Shown here in pieces: positions 1 through 10,939 of a stretch of DNA of 21,966 bases (the stretch's first letter is position 1; each line of letters begins with the position of its first letter). This stretch comes from CAYYWV01 sp964475385 (GTDB taxonomy: Bacteria; Pseudomonadota; Alphaproteobacteria; JAAXGF01): assembly GCA_964475385.1 (NCBI GenBank), contig CAYYWV010000044.1, forward strand, positions 1-21,966, read 5' to 3'. Under the pieces are notes generated by a model, which made no database searches, was not told the origin of the DNA, and saw only the letters and a list, made by a program, of their open reading frames with translations. The position numbers were made by a program, and so were the translations under genes.

Positions 1-1239
1 GAGGAGACGGTCAACGCCGCGCTCGCGCTCTGGACCCGGCCCAAGAACGAGATCGCGCCCGAGCAGTACGCCGAGTTCTACCGCCACGCGAGCCATCTGT
101 TCGACGAGCCCTGGCTCACCATCCACAACCGGGTCGAAGGCAAGCTGTCTTACACCAATCTCTTGTTCGTCCCCTCGACGCGGCCGTTCGACCTGTTCCA
201 CCCCGAGCGCAAGGGGCATGTGAAGCTCTATGTGAAGCGGGTGTTCATCACCGACGACTGCCCCGAGCTTCTGCCCGGCTATCTCCGCTTCCTGCGCGGC
301 GTCGTCGATTCCGAGGACATCCCCCTCAACATCAGCCGCGAGATGCTCCAGAACAATCCCGTCGTGGCCAAGATCCGCTCGGGCTTGGTCAAACGGGTGC
401 TCGGCGCGCTCAAGAGGAAGGCCGAAAAAGACGCGGAGTCCTATGCGGCCTTCTGGGAAAACTTCGGCGCGGTGCTCAAGGAAGGGCTATACGAGGACCA
501 AGCCAACCGCGAAGCGCTGCTTGAGCTCGCCCGCTTCCACACGGTCGACGGCGATCGCTTGATCGGGCTCTCCGAGTATGTGGACGGCATGAAAGAGGGC
601 CAGGAAGCGATCTACACGATCAGCGCCGAGACCTTGGAGGCGGCGCGGCGCAGCCCGCAGGTCGAAGCCTTCCGCGCCCGCGGCGTCGCGGTCCTCGTGC
701 TGACCGATCCGGTCGACGAGTTCTGGACGCCGGCGGTGGGGTCGTACCGCGGCAAGCCCTTCCGCTCGGTGACCCGCGGGAGGCTCGATCTCGACCGCAT
801 CGCCCCGGACGAGGAGAAAAAGGAGGCGGAGAAGGAAGGCGAGGGCGCGCTCGACGACCGTCAGATCGACAGCCTGATCGCGGCCTTCAAGCTCGCGCTC
901 GGCGATGCGGTGAAGGACGTGCGCGCCTCTTCGCGGCTGACCGAAAGCCCGGTCTGCCTGGTCGCCGACGAGGGCGACATGGACATCCGCCTGGAACGGC
1001 TTCTCAAGCGGCACCGCCAGATCGACCGCACCGCGCCGCGCATCCTCGAGATCAACCCTCGCCACGGGGTGATCCGCGCGCTCGCGCGCAAGCTCAAGGC
1101 GGGCGGCGGGGCGGACGCGGTCGGCGACGCGGCGAAGCTCTTGCTCGATCAGGCCCGGCTCATGGAAGGCGAGCCGCTGCCCGATCCGGCCGGCTTCGCC
1201 AAGCGGCTTTCGGCGACGATCGAAAAAGGGCTGGGCTGA
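1..1239 (+). CDS. htpG: Molecular chaperone HtpG (Hsp90), C-terminal part
   Basis: This is bacterial Hsp90, a cytosolic homodimeric ATP-dependent chaperone. The reading frame is open from the first base of the window, so the gene is cut by the edge and 412 residues remain. HtpG is usually about 620-650 residues, so the N-terminal ATPase domain lies outside. What is visible is the middle domain, with the family hallmarks ALWTRPKNEI, EPWLTIHNRVEGKL, RVFITDDCPELLPGYLRF and VVDSEDIPLNISREMLQ. The arginine of the last motif corresponds to the catalytic-loop arginine of Hsp90. The rest is the C-terminal dimerisation domain, with a short acidic and lysine-rich stretch in between (around 808-843). 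An internal ATG at 163 is not the start, because conserved Hsp90 sequence continues in frame upstream of it. The gene ends 20 bases from the convergent DUF1223 gene, and no strong terminator is seen between them. Confidence 0.97.
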   Translation, partial: EETVNAALALWTRPKNEIAPEQYAEFYRHASHLFDEPWLTIHNRVEGKLSYTNLLFVPSTRPFDLFHPERKGHVKLYVKRVFITDDCPELLPGYLRFLRGVVDSEDIPLNISREMLQNNPVVAKIRSGLVKRVLGALKRKAEKDAESYAAFWENFGAVLKEGLYEDQANREALLELARFHTVDGDRLIGLSEYVDGMKEGQEAIYTISAETLEAARRSPQVEAFRARGVAVLVLTDPVDEFWTPAVGSYRGKPFRSVTRGRLDLDRIAPDEEKKEAEKEGEGALDDRQIDSLIAAFKLALGDAVKDVRASSRLTESPVCLVADEGDMDIRLERLLKRHRQIDRTAPRILEINPRHGVIRALARKLKAGGGADAVGDAAKLLLDQARLMEGEPLPDPAGFAKRLSATIEKGLG

Positions 1240-1259
1240 ACGCCCGAGCGCGCGCGGCT

Positions 1260-2012
1260 TTACGAGCGGCTAGGAAGGGCGACCTCGCGCACGCCCAGAA
1301 CCGGGCCGAAGTCGGCGGCCTGAACGATGATCACGCAACCGTCGCGGCCGCCTTCGCCCGCCATCAGCACGCTTTTCGGAAGGCGGATCTCGAGCGCCTT
1401 GCCCGACCACATGCCGATATGGGTGAGCGCGCGGACCACGTTGACGCTGCGCAAGGTCCGGCCCGCGTTCTCGCCGCGGGCGACCGGCGTGGTCTGCTCC
1501 CGGTCGAAGCGCGCGAGCCAGACGTCGGCGTCGCCGTCGAACGCGGCCTCGGGGATTCGGACGGTCATGCCGCCGTCCGCATCGAACCGCGCCTCGATGT
1601 CGATTTTCAAGCGATTCTCGCTTCGGGCCGCTGCGATCGCGCGCTCGACCGCGCGCGGGTCCGAAGCCATCGCGTCGGCGACGCCGTCGACGACGATCTG
1701 GGGCGTGAACACCCGGCCGCGGGCGAGCCTGCGGCTGTACCCGCGCTGGCGGGCGGTGATCGCTTCGCTCGCGAAGGGGTCTTTCCAGCCGATATAGTCC
1801 CAGTAGTTGACGTGCAGCGACAGCGCGATCAGGTCGTCGCGCCGCGCGAGCTCGTCCATGAAGGCGTCGGCCGACCGGCAAGACGCGCAGCCCTGCGAGG
1901 TGAACAGCTCGACGAGCAGCCGCGGCGCGTCCTCCGAGGCCCCGGCGGAGCCGGGATGGAACGCGGCGACGGCGAGCGCGAGGGCCGCGGCGAAAAGCGG
2001 GCGGGGAACCAT
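1260..2012 (-). CDS. Exported DUF1223 family thioredoxin-like protein
   Basis: This encodes a 250-residue protein of the DUF1223 family, secreted proteins with a thioredoxin-like fold whose function is not established. A hydrophobic signal peptide covers residues 1-25, with a plausible signal peptidase I site after A-G-A (23-25). The mature protein opens with LLVELFTSQGCASC, a CxxC motif at C42 and C45 placed as in thioredoxins. It continues with HVNYWDYIGWKDPF and TPQIVVDG, both typical of the family. The ATG at 2012 was chosen because the signal peptide begins there. The open frame runs on upstream, but that part is the antisense shadow of acnA. No strong ribosome binding site is visible, so coupling to acnA, which ends 110 bases upstream, is possible. 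A periplasmic redox role is an inference from the fold and the export signal. Confidence 0.88.
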   Translation of the reverse strand: MVPRPLFAAALALAVAAFHPGSAGASEDAPRLLVELFTSQGCASCRSADAFMDELARRDDLIALSLHVNYWDYIGWKDPFASEAITARQRGYSRRLARGRVFTPQIVVDGVADAMASDPRAVERAIAAARSENRLKIDIEARFDADGGMTVRIPEAAFDGDADVWLARFDREQTTPVARGENAGRTLRSVNVVRALTHIGMWSGKALEIRLPKSVLMAGEGGRDGCVIIVQAADFGPVLGVREVALPSRS

Positions 2013-2122
2013 GGCCAGACGATAGGCGGCGCGTCCGCTCGCTTGCGAATCACTTTTCGGTGACGGCCGCGCGCCGCGTCTAATCGCCTGAAATGCAGGG
2101 AATCCGCCGCCTGCGCCTTCGG

Positions 2123-4810
<2,688 letters not shown>

Positions 4811-4898
4811 GGTAGGTATCCTCTGATTGGGCGGGTCGGTGGGAGCGGCCCTAATCTATGCCCTTCGCGCGGCCTCCGAAACCCCCAAACGCCGCCGT

Positions 4899-5561
4899 TC
4901 AGATCGCGCCGAACAGGTAGAGCGCGAACAGGAGAACGAGCGCCGCCCAGATGATCGCGAAAAACGGGTTCGCGGGCCGATAATCGGCGGCCGGGACGTG
5001 GTCGGGGGCCTCTTTCTCGCCCGTGACCATGGCCCGGACCAGGCGCTCGCCGGTGAGAAGGCGGTGGATCGCGACGCCTCCGATGTGGACGAAGACCAGA
5101 AGGACGAGCAAGTTCGCCGCGCCTTCGTGAACCTCGCCGAGCATGCGGCCGATGAAGCCGGGCACGAGCCGCGCGATCCCGCCCGCGCCGGGCAGCCCGG
5201 CCTCGGCCGCGATCCCGGTCGCGACCACCACCGCGAGGGTAGCGAGCAGCGCGACGATCATCCAGCCGCCGAGCGGGTTGTGGCCGAGGTGATAAGGCGG
5301 GCGCGCCGCGATCAGCCGCAGCATATAGGCCCGGACCTCGGGCCAGGGCCGCAAAAAATCGGAGAACCGCGCGTGCTCCGACCCGATCGCGCCCCAGCCG
5401 AGGCGAAAGACCAAGATGACGAGCGCCAGATAGCCGACGGCGAGGTGAATGCGCAAAACCGCGCCTTCGTCCTCGCCGGTCGCCATGGCGATGGCGATCA
5501 GCGCGACCAGCGTCCAGTGGCCGATGCGCACCGGCAAGTCCCAAACCCGCACCGTCTTCAT
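4899..5561 (-). CDS. Cytochrome b561-like membrane dihaem protein
   Basis: This encodes a 220-residue inner-membrane protein of the cytochrome b561 / Ni,Fe-hydrogenase b-type family. These proteins pass electrons between the quinone pool and periplasmic or soluble partners through two b haems. Membrane segments appear at about 12-28, 37-57, 99-118, 147-168 and 198-218. Candidate haem ligands are H15 (RIGHW), H39 (RIHLAVGY), H145 (GEVHEGAANLL) and H159 (LVFVHIGG). The ATG at 5561 has GGAG six bases upstream, and the family N-terminus (VWDLPVRIGHW) begins just after it. The frame is open for another 80 codons upstream, but that part is arginine-rich and family-unlike. Relatives often sit next to a cytochrome c gene; none is next to this one. 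Its place upstream of acnA suggests co-transcription, but the partner is unknown. Confidence 0.88.
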   Translation of the reverse strand: MKTVRVWDLPVRIGHWTLVALIAIAMATGEDEGAVLRIHLAVGYLALVILVFRLGWGAIGSEHARFSDFLRPWPEVRAYMLRLIAARPPYHLGHNPLGGWMIVALLATLAVVVATGIAAEAGLPGAGGIARLVPGFIGRMLGEVHEGAANLLVLLVFVHIGGVAIHRLLTGERLVRAMVTGEKEAPDHVPAADYRPANPFFAIIWAALVLLFALYLFGAI

Positions 5562-5694
5562 CGTCGTCTCCACTCCTATCTTCACCGTTTTCCTTGCGTC
5601 TTTCGCGCCTTGAGCGGCCCATCGCATAAGAACCGGTCGTCGCGGTTCCTCCGGATCGCGTCGGAGCAACTCAAGGTGGCGACGCCGGCCTCGC

Positions 5695-5723
5695 TTGACA
5701 ACAGGGGCCGGGTAGTGTGTTCT
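5695..5723 (+). promoter_or_regulatory. Possible sigma-70 type promoter for the acyl-CoA ligase/Liv unit
   Basis: A perfect -35 consensus, TTGACA, lies at 5695-5700. With a 17-base spacer the -10 position falls on TGTTCT (5718-5723), which matches the consensus poorly. TAGTGT at 5713-5718 is slightly better but is only 12 bases away. Alphaproteobacterial -10 elements are often degenerate. If this promoter is used, the leader before the ligase ATG would be about 180 bases and would contain the palindrome at 5833-5846. Confidence 0.3.
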
Positions 5724-5832
5724 CCCATCGCGCCGATTTGACCGTTCAGCTTGCGGGCGCGGTAGAAGTGCGGCTAAAGCGACGGCGGGCGCATCCGGCA
5801 CTTGCCGTGGCGCCCAATCTTTTCGGAGCTCG

Positions 5833-5846
5833 CGCGCTTAAGCGCG
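5833..5846. promoter_or_regulatory. 14-base perfect palindrome upstream of the ligase/Liv unit (possible operator)
   Basis: CGCGCTTAAGCGCG reads identically on both strands and sits 67 bases before the ligase start codon, downstream of the TTGACA element. Perfect dyads of this size in front of fatty-acid or aromatic-acid activation genes often bind TetR- or GntR-family repressors, but no regulator gene is present in the window. The core CTTAAG recurs inside several genes here, so only the full-length symmetry is distinctive. Confidence 0.3.
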
Positions 5847-5913
5847 GAGGGAGGACGGATAAGGCCGCCGGGGGGCGGGCGGCCATGCGGCGAGGAGCTG
5901 CACGGAAAAGGAC

Positions 5914-7911
5914 ATGCAGGGGCGCGACGCGCAAGCCGGCCAGACTGACGGCACGCCGCCGCGAGAGGCGGACACCTTCGCCAAGCTGCTGCTCGATCAC
6001 GTGGCGCGGCACGGCGATCGTACGGCGATTCGCGAGAAGGATCTCGGCATCTGGCAGTCGTGGACCTGGGCCGAGGTGCTCGACGAGGTCCGCGCGCTCG
6101 CCTGCGGCTTGGCGACGTTGGGATTCCAGCGCGGCGACAAGCTCGCGATCATCGGCGACAACCGGCCGCGGCTCTACTGGGGCATGGTGGCGGCCCAAGC
6201 GCTCGGCGGCGTGCCGGTGCCGATCTATCAGGACTCGGTGGCCAAGGAGATGGCCTTCGTCCTCGACCACGCCGACGTTCGCTTCGCGCTCGCCGAGGAC
6301 CAGGAGCAGGTCGACAAGCTGATCCAGATCCGGCCCGAGTGCCCCAAGCTCGAGCACGTCGTCTACGACGACCCGCGCGGGATGCGGAACTACGCCCAGC
6401 CCTGGCTCCACGACTTCGAATCGGTGCAAGAGGCGGGCCGGGCGCATCACGACGCGCACCCCGATTTCTTCGAGGCCGAGATCGCCAAGTCGAAGGGCGA
6501 CGACATCGCCATCATCCTTTACACCTCGGGCACGACGGGGACGCCCAAGGGCGTGATGCTGACCTTCGACAACGTGATCGTCTCGGCCCGCAACGGGGCC
6601 CTGCGCGAAGGGCTCACCATCGACGAGGAGGTCGTCGCCTATCTGCCGATGGCGTGGGTCGGCGACAACATCTTCTCGTTCGCTCAGTCCTATGTGGTCG
6701 GGTTCTGCGTCAACTGCCCCGAGAGCAGCGCGACCGTGATGCAGGACATCCGCGAGATCGGGCCGACCTACTTCTTCGCGCCGCCGCGCATCTTCGAGAA
6801 CATCCTCACCCAGGTCATGATCCGCATGGAGGACGCCTCGTGGGTCAAGCGCCGGATGTTCGAGTACTTCATGGGCGTCGCCCGGCGGGTCGGGATGGAC
6901 ATCCTGGAGAAGCGCCCGGTCCCGTTCGGCGACCGCCTGCTCTATGCGATCGGGCGGGTGCTGGTCTACGGGCCGCTGCGCAACGCGCTCGGGCTGTCGC
7001 GGATTCGCGTCGCTTACACCGCGGGCGAGGCGATCGGCCCCGACATCTTCCGCTTCTACCGCTCGCTCGGGATAAACCTCAAACAGATCTACGGCATGAC
7101 CGAGGCGGCGGTCTTCGTGACCATCCAGCCCGACAACGAGGTCAAGACCGACACCGTGGGCACGCCGTGCATCGACGTCGACATCCGCATCGGCGACGAC
7201 GGCGAGGTGGTGTTCAAAAGCCCGGGCGTCTTCCCCGGTTACTACAAGAACCCCGAGGCGACCGCCCAGGCCAAGACCGCCGACGGCTGGTTCCATACCG
7301 GCGATGCGGGTTACTTCGACGAAGACGGCCATCTCAAGATCATCGACCGGGCGAAGGACGTCGGCCGGCTTAACGACGGCACCATGTTCGCGCCCAAGTA
7401 TCTCGAGAACAAGCTCAAGTTCTTCCCCCACATCAAAGAGGCCGTGACCTTCGGCGACGGCCGCGACTTCGCGACCGCGTTCATCAACATCGACCTCGAG
7501 GCGGTCGGCAACTGGGCCGAGCGCCGCGGCATCACCTATGGCAGCTACCAGGAGCTCGCCGCCGAGCCCCGGGTCTACGCGTTGATCCAGGAGGAGGTCG
7601 AGCAGGTCAACCGCGATCTCGCCGCCGATCCCCATCTCGCGGGCTCGCAGATCCGGCGTTTCCTGATCCTGCACAAGGAGCTCGACGCCGACGACGGCGA
7701 GCTCACGCGCACCCGCAAGGTCCGCCGCCGTTTCGTCGCCGAGAAGTACGCGACCCTGATCGAGGCTTTGTACGCGGGGGCGAGCCACGCGATGATCGAG
7801 ACCGAGGTGACCTACGAAGACGGCCGCAAGGGCGTGGTCCGCGCCGATCTCGAGATCCGCGACGCGGCGACCGTAGAGGTTCCGACGCCCGAGCTGCGCA
7901 AGGCAGGCTGA
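5914..7911 (+). CDS. Long-chain-type acyl-CoA synthetase (AMP-dependent ligase)
   Basis: This 665-residue adenylate-forming enzyme activates a carboxylic acid as acyl-AMP and then forms the CoA thioester. It belongs to the long-chain fatty acyl-CoA synthetase branch. Motifs in order are the phosphate-binding loop YTSGTTGTPKG (203-213), the A5 motif YGMTEAA (393-399), GDAGYFDEDG (463-472) with DRAKD following, and a C-terminal LTRTRKVRR whose K602 matches the catalytic lysine of LTPTLKxKR in relatives. A tail of roughly 45 residues follows the C-terminal domain. The ATG at 5914 has AAAAGG just upstream. The stop is two bases from the LivG start, so the enzyme is almost certainly co-transcribed and probably works on the compound the ABC system imports. 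Chain length or aromatic preference cannot be read from the sequence. Confidence 0.92.
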   Translation: MQGRDAQAGQTDGTPPREADTFAKLLLDHVARHGDRTAIREKDLGIWQSWTWAEVLDEVRALACGLATLGFQRGDKLAIIGDNRPRLYWGMVAAQALGGVPVPIYQDSVAKEMAFVLDHADVRFALAEDQEQVDKLIQIRPECPKLEHVVYDDPRGMRNYAQPWLHDFESVQEAGRAHHDAHPDFFEAEIAKSKGDDIAIILYTSGTTGTPKGVMLTFDNVIVSARNGALREGLTIDEEVVAYLPMAWVGDNIFSFAQSYVVGFCVNCPESSATVMQDIREIGPTYFFAPPRIFENILTQVMIRMEDASWVKRRMFEYFMGVARRVGMDILEKRPVPFGDRLLYAIGRVLVYGPLRNALGLSRIRVAYTAGEAIGPDIFRFYRSLGINLKQIYGMTEAAVFVTIQPDNEVKTDTVGTPCIDVDIRIGDDGEVVFKSPGVFPGYYKNPEATAQAKTADGWFHTGDAGYFDEDGHLKIIDRAKDVGRLNDGTMFAPKYLENKLKFFPHIKEAVTFGDGRDFATAFINIDLEAVGNWAERRGITYGSYQELAAEPRVYALIQEEVEQVNRDLAADPHLAGSQIRRFLILHKELDADDGELTRTRKVRRRFVAEKYATLIEALYAGASHAMIETEVTYEDGRKGVVRADLEIRDAATVEVPTPELRKAG

Positions 7912-7913
7912 GC

Positions 7914-8753
7914 ATGACCCTGACCGAACCGACCCCGACCCCGGCCGAGAACGCCGTTCCGCCCGCGCCCGAGCGCCGCATCGGCGACGTGCTGCTCAAA
8001 GTCGAGAACATCAGCCTGTCGTTCGGCGGGGTGGCGGCGCTCTCCGAGGTGAGCTTCGAGATCCGCGAGCACGAGATCTTCGCCATCATCGGCCCCAACG
8101 GCGCCGGGAAGAGCTCGATGCTCAACGTGATCAACGGTTTCTATCATCCCCAGAAGGGGCGGATCACCTATCGCGGCACGACCCGGCGCCGGATGCGTCC
8201 GCATGAGGCGGCCGCGCAAGGAATCGCGCGGACCTTCCAGAACATCGCCCTGTTCAAGGGCATGACGACCCTCGACAACATCATGACCGGAAGACTCCTC
8301 AAGATGCGCCGCAACCTCTTCTGGCAGGCGCTCTACTGGGGGCCGGCGCGGCGCGAGGAGCTCGAGCACCGCGCCTTCGTCGAGCACATCATCGACTTTC
8401 TCGAAATCCAGGCGATCCGCAAGACGCCCGTGGGGCGGCTGCCCTATGGCCTTCAGAAACGGGTCGAGCTCGGCCGCGCGCTCGCCGCCGAGCCGCATCT
8501 GTTGCTGCTCGACGAGCCGATGGCCGGAATGAACGTCGAGGAGAAGGAGGACATGTCGCGGTTCATCCTCGACGTGAACGAGGAGTTCGGCACCACCATC
8601 GCGCTGATCGAGCACGACATGGGGGTGGTCATGGATCTCTCGGACCGGGTGATCGTGCTCGATTACGGCCGCAAGATCGCCGATGGCGCGCCCGACGAGG
8701 TGCGCAGCGACCAGGCCGTGATCGACGCCTACCTCGGCGTCTCCCACGACTGA
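7914..8753 (+). CDS. livG: Liv-type ABC transporter ATP-binding protein (LivG)
   Basis: This is one of two cytoplasmic ATPases of a branched-chain-amino-acid-type (HAAT family) ABC importer, 279 residues long. The Walker A motif is GPNGAGKSS (60-68). The signature region is YGLQKRVELGRAL from residue 178, which departs from the usual SGGQ as LivG proteins commonly do. Walker B is LLLLDEP with D200, and the switch histidine is in ALIEHDM. A proline- and acid-rich N-terminal extension of about 25 residues precedes the domain. The gene starts two bases after the ligase stop and ends 14 bases before LivH. The Liv name reflects the family; given the flanking ligases the substrate may well be a carboxylic acid. 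Confidence 0.93.
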   Translation: MTLTEPTPTPAENAVPPAPERRIGDVLLKVENISLSFGGVAALSEVSFEIREHEIFAIIGPNGAGKSSMLNVINGFYHPQKGRITYRGTTRRRMRPHEAAAQGIARTFQNIALFKGMTTLDNIMTGRLLKMRRNLFWQALYWGPARREELEHRAFVEHIIDFLEIQAIRKTPVGRLPYGLQKRVELGRALAAEPHLLLLDEPMAGMNVEEKEDMSRFILDVNEEFGTTIALIEHDMGVVMDLSDRVIVLDYGRKIADGAPDEVRSDQAVIDAYLGVSHD

Positions 8754-8767
8754 GGCGAGGACGGGCC

Positions 8768-9703
8768 ATGGACTTTCTTTACAGCCTTTTCGTCGCGCCG
8801 TTCCTCGACATCGCCTCGTCCCCGATCTTCTTCGCCGAGGTGGTGGTCGGCGGCCTTCTGACCGGGGTGATGTACTCGCTGGTCGCGCTCGGCTTCGTGC
8901 TCATCTTCAAGGCTTCGGGCGTGTTCAACTTCGCCCAAGGGGTGATGGTTTTGTTCGCCGCGCTCACCTTGGTCGGCCTGATGGAGAAAGGGGCGCCGAT
9001 CTGGCTCGCGCTCGCGCTCACGGTCGTCATCATGACGGCGCTCGCGGTCGTGATCGAACGCGTCATGCTGCGCTATCTCGTCAACCAGTCCGATATCACC
9101 TTGTTCATGGTGACCATCGGGCTCGCCTTCGTTCTTCAGGGGCTGGGCGAGACCCTGTGGGGGCGCGACGTTAAACCCCTCGACATCGGGATTCCCGACA
9201 AATCCTTCGAAGTCGCCGGCATGCTGCTCAACGAGTTCGACCTGTTCGCCGCCGCTTCGGGCGCGGTGATGGTCGCGGTGCTCGCCGTGTTCTTCCAGTA
9301 CACCCGCATCGGACGCGCGTTGCGCGCGGTCGCCGACGATCATCAGGCGGCGCTGTCGGTCGGGATTCCGCTGCGCACCATCTGGATCATCGTCTGGTCG
9401 GTGGCCGGTCTCGTCGGACTGGTGGCCGGCATCATGTGGGGCGCCAAGAGCGGGGTTCAGTTCTCGCTCTCGCTGATCGCGCTCAAGGCGCTGCCGGTCC
9501 TCATTCTGGGCGGTTTCACCTCGGTGCCCGGCGCGATCGTCGGCGGGCTCATCATCGGGGTCGGGGAGAAAATCGCCGAGGTCTATTGGGGGCCGGCGGT
9601 CGGCGGCGCGATCGAGAACTGGTTCGCTTACATGCTCGCGCTCGTGTTCCTGCTGTTCCGGCCGCAGGGGCTGTTCGGCGAGCGCATCATCGAACGGGTC
9701 TGA
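8768..9703 (+). CDS. livH: Liv-type ABC transporter permease (LivH)
   Basis: This is the first membrane subunit of the importer, 311 residues with about eight or nine hydrophobic segments spread over its length. Family motifs are GLLTGVMYSLVALGFVLIF near the N-terminus, FNFAQGVMVLFAA, the cytoplasmic coupling loop GRALRAVADDHQAALSVGI, and VLILGGFTSVPGAIVGG towards the C-terminus. GAGGA lies ahead of the ATG at 8768. The gene is 14 bases after LivG and 37 bases before LivM, within the same transcription unit. The permease would pair with LivM to form the translocation pore. Confidence 0.93.
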   Translation: MDFLYSLFVAPFLDIASSPIFFAEVVVGGLLTGVMYSLVALGFVLIFKASGVFNFAQGVMVLFAALTLVGLMEKGAPIWLALALTVVIMTALAVVIERVMLRYLVNQSDITLFMVTIGLAFVLQGLGETLWGRDVKPLDIGIPDKSFEVAGMLLNEFDLFAAASGAVMVAVLAVFFQYTRIGRALRAVADDHQAALSVGIPLRTIWIIVWSVAGLVGLVAGIMWGAKSGVQFSLSLIALKALPVLILGGFTSVPGAIVGGLIIGVGEKIAEVYWGPAVGGAIENWFAYMLALVFLLFRPQGLFGERIIERV

Positions 9704-9740
9704 GGGCCAGAGCGGCGGAAGGGAAAGCGGGGAGACCGAG

Positions 9741-10817
9741 ATGTTCTATCGCGAGGCCGGGCAGTTCAAGACCAGCTACGCCGAGGATCAGGCGATCTTT
9801 CCGATCGCCCAGGACCGCTGGTTCGTGGCCGCAATGCTGGTGGCGGCCTATGTGGTGGTGCCCTTCGTCGCCAACGAGTACTGGCTTCAGGCCGTGCTGA
9901 TCCCGTTTCTGATTTTTTCATTGGCGGCGATCGGGCTCAACCTGCTTACCGGCTATGCGGGCCAGCTTTCGCTCGGCACCGGGGGGTTCATGGCGGTGGG
10001 CGGCTATATGGCTTACAAGCTCACGACCGCCTTCCCCGACCTCAACATCGTGGTCGTCTTCCTGCTCGCCGGAGCGATCGCGGCCGGGGTGGGGCTTTTG
10101 TTCGGCATTCCCAGCCTGCGGATCAAGGGGTTTTACCTCGCGGTGGCGACGCTCGCCGCCCAGTTCTTCCTCGGCTGGCTGTTCAACAAGGTGCCCTGGT
10201 TCTACAACTACCAGTCCTCGGGCACGATCACCGCGCCGCCGCGCGAGATGTTCGGGGTTCTGGTCACCGGGCCGGCGGCCACCGCGGAGGCGCGCTACAT
10301 GGTCGCGCTCGTGCTCGTGAGCCTGTTCGCGCTCGCCGCCAAGAACCTGGTCCGGGGCCGGGTGGGGCGGTCGTGGATGGCGGTCCGCGACATGGACATC
10401 GCCGCCGAGATCATCGGCATTCCGCTGCTTCGCGCCAAGCTCACCGCCTTCGCCATCAGCTCGTTCTACTGCGGCGTCGCCGGCGCGATGATGGTGTTCC
10501 TGTGGCTCGGCTCGGCCGAGACCGAGGCGTTCGACATCTTCGTTTCCTTCGACGTTCTGTTCATGATCATCATCGGCGGGCTGGGCTCGATCTTGGGTTC
10601 GTTCCTGGGCGCGGCCTTCATCGTGCTGGTGCCGATCCTGCTGACCAACACGCCGCAGCTCTTCGGCGTGGAGATGGCGATCGACCTCCAGAAGGACATC
10701 GAGATCATGTTGTTCGGCTCGATGATCATCTTTTTCCTGATCGTCGAGCCCCACGGGCTCGCCCGGTTGTGGCAGATCACGAAGGAGAAGCTGCGGTTGT
10801 GGCCGTTTCCGTACTGA
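9741..10817 (+). CDS. livM: Liv-type ABC transporter permease (LivM)
   Basis: This is the second membrane subunit, 358 residues. It begins with a hydrophilic stretch of about 30 residues and then has repeated hydrophobic helices. LivM hallmarks are GLNLLTGYAGQLSLGTGGFMAVGGY, the segment GIPSLRIKGFYLAVATLA, the coupling loop GRSWMAVRDMDIAAEIIGI, and IIGGLGSILGSFLGAAF. The tail ends in a charged segment after FLIVEPHGLARLW, a usual LivM ending. The ribosome binding site GGGGAGA is well placed before the ATG at 9741. A 122-base gap with a strong hairpin separates it from the binding-protein gene. Confidence 0.93.
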   Translation: MFYREAGQFKTSYAEDQAIFPIAQDRWFVAAMLVAAYVVVPFVANEYWLQAVLIPFLIFSLAAIGLNLLTGYAGQLSLGTGGFMAVGGYMAYKLTTAFPDLNIVVVFLLAGAIAAGVGLLFGIPSLRIKGFYLAVATLAAQFFLGWLFNKVPWFYNYQSSGTITAPPREMFGVLVTGPAATAEARYMVALVLVSLFALAAKNLVRGRVGRSWMAVRDMDIAAEIIGIPLLRAKLTAFAISSFYCGVAGAMMVFLWLGSAETEAFDIFVSFDVLFMIIIGGLGSILGSFLGAAFIVLVPILLTNTPQLFGVEMAIDLQKDIEIMLFGSMIIFFLIVEPHGLARLWQITKEKLRLWPFPY

Positions 10818-10835
10818 CCGCGCCTTAAGCGTTTC

Positions 10836-10866
10836 GCCGGCGCGGCGTTGGCGGGGCCGCGGCGGC
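10836..10866 (+). promoter_or_regulatory. Strong imperfect hairpin between livM and the binding-protein gene
   Basis: GCCG-gc-GCGGC (10836-10846) can pair with GCCGC-gg-CGGC (10856-10866), giving 10 of 11 paired positions around a 9-base loop. No T-run follows, so it is not a classical Rho-independent terminator. Hairpins between transporter genes and binding-protein genes commonly act as RNA-processing or stability elements that raise binding-protein output, which is a plausible role here by analogy. The decamer cgtttcgccg also occurs twice in the gap (10830-10839 and 10888-10897). No convincing -35/-10 pair is seen. Confidence 0.4.
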
Positions 10867-10939
10867 GTGTTAGCCTGAACGTGGAGACGTTTCGCCGTTC
10901 GGGATCTTGGCGAACCGCCATCAGACAGGGAGACTTGCA

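Larger units (their letters stand above)
5562..5913. other. Divergent intergenic region between cytochrome b561-like gene and acyl-CoA ligase operon
   Basis: This 352-base region has no credible gene. Open frames crossing it are arginine-rich with no recognisable family. It must hold the promoter of the minus-strand unit (cytochrome b561-like, acnA, DUF1223) and that of the plus-strand ligase/Liv unit. A TTGACA at 5695-5700 on the plus strand and a perfect palindrome at 5833-5846 are the clearest signals, and both are listed separately. A short inverted repeat, CTCCG/CGGAG (5649-5653 and 5662-5666), is weak. The ribosome binding site for the plus-strand ligase is AAAAGG at 5907-5912, just before the ATG. 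Confidence 0.6.

Noticed and set aside
1233..1245. GGGC/GCCC inverted repeat at the htpG end as a terminator
   Set aside because: The stem is only 4 bp, overlaps the stop codon and has no T-run.
4899..5801. 300-codon version of the cytochrome b561-like protein
   Set aside because: The extra 80 residues are basic and unlike the family, while an ATG with GGAG six bases upstream at 5561 gives the standard N-terminus.
5746..7788. 680-codon minus-strand open frame opposite the acyl-CoA ligase
   Set aside because: This is an antisense shadow of a gene with all adenylate-forming motifs; the antisense product has no recognisable domain or ribosome binding site.
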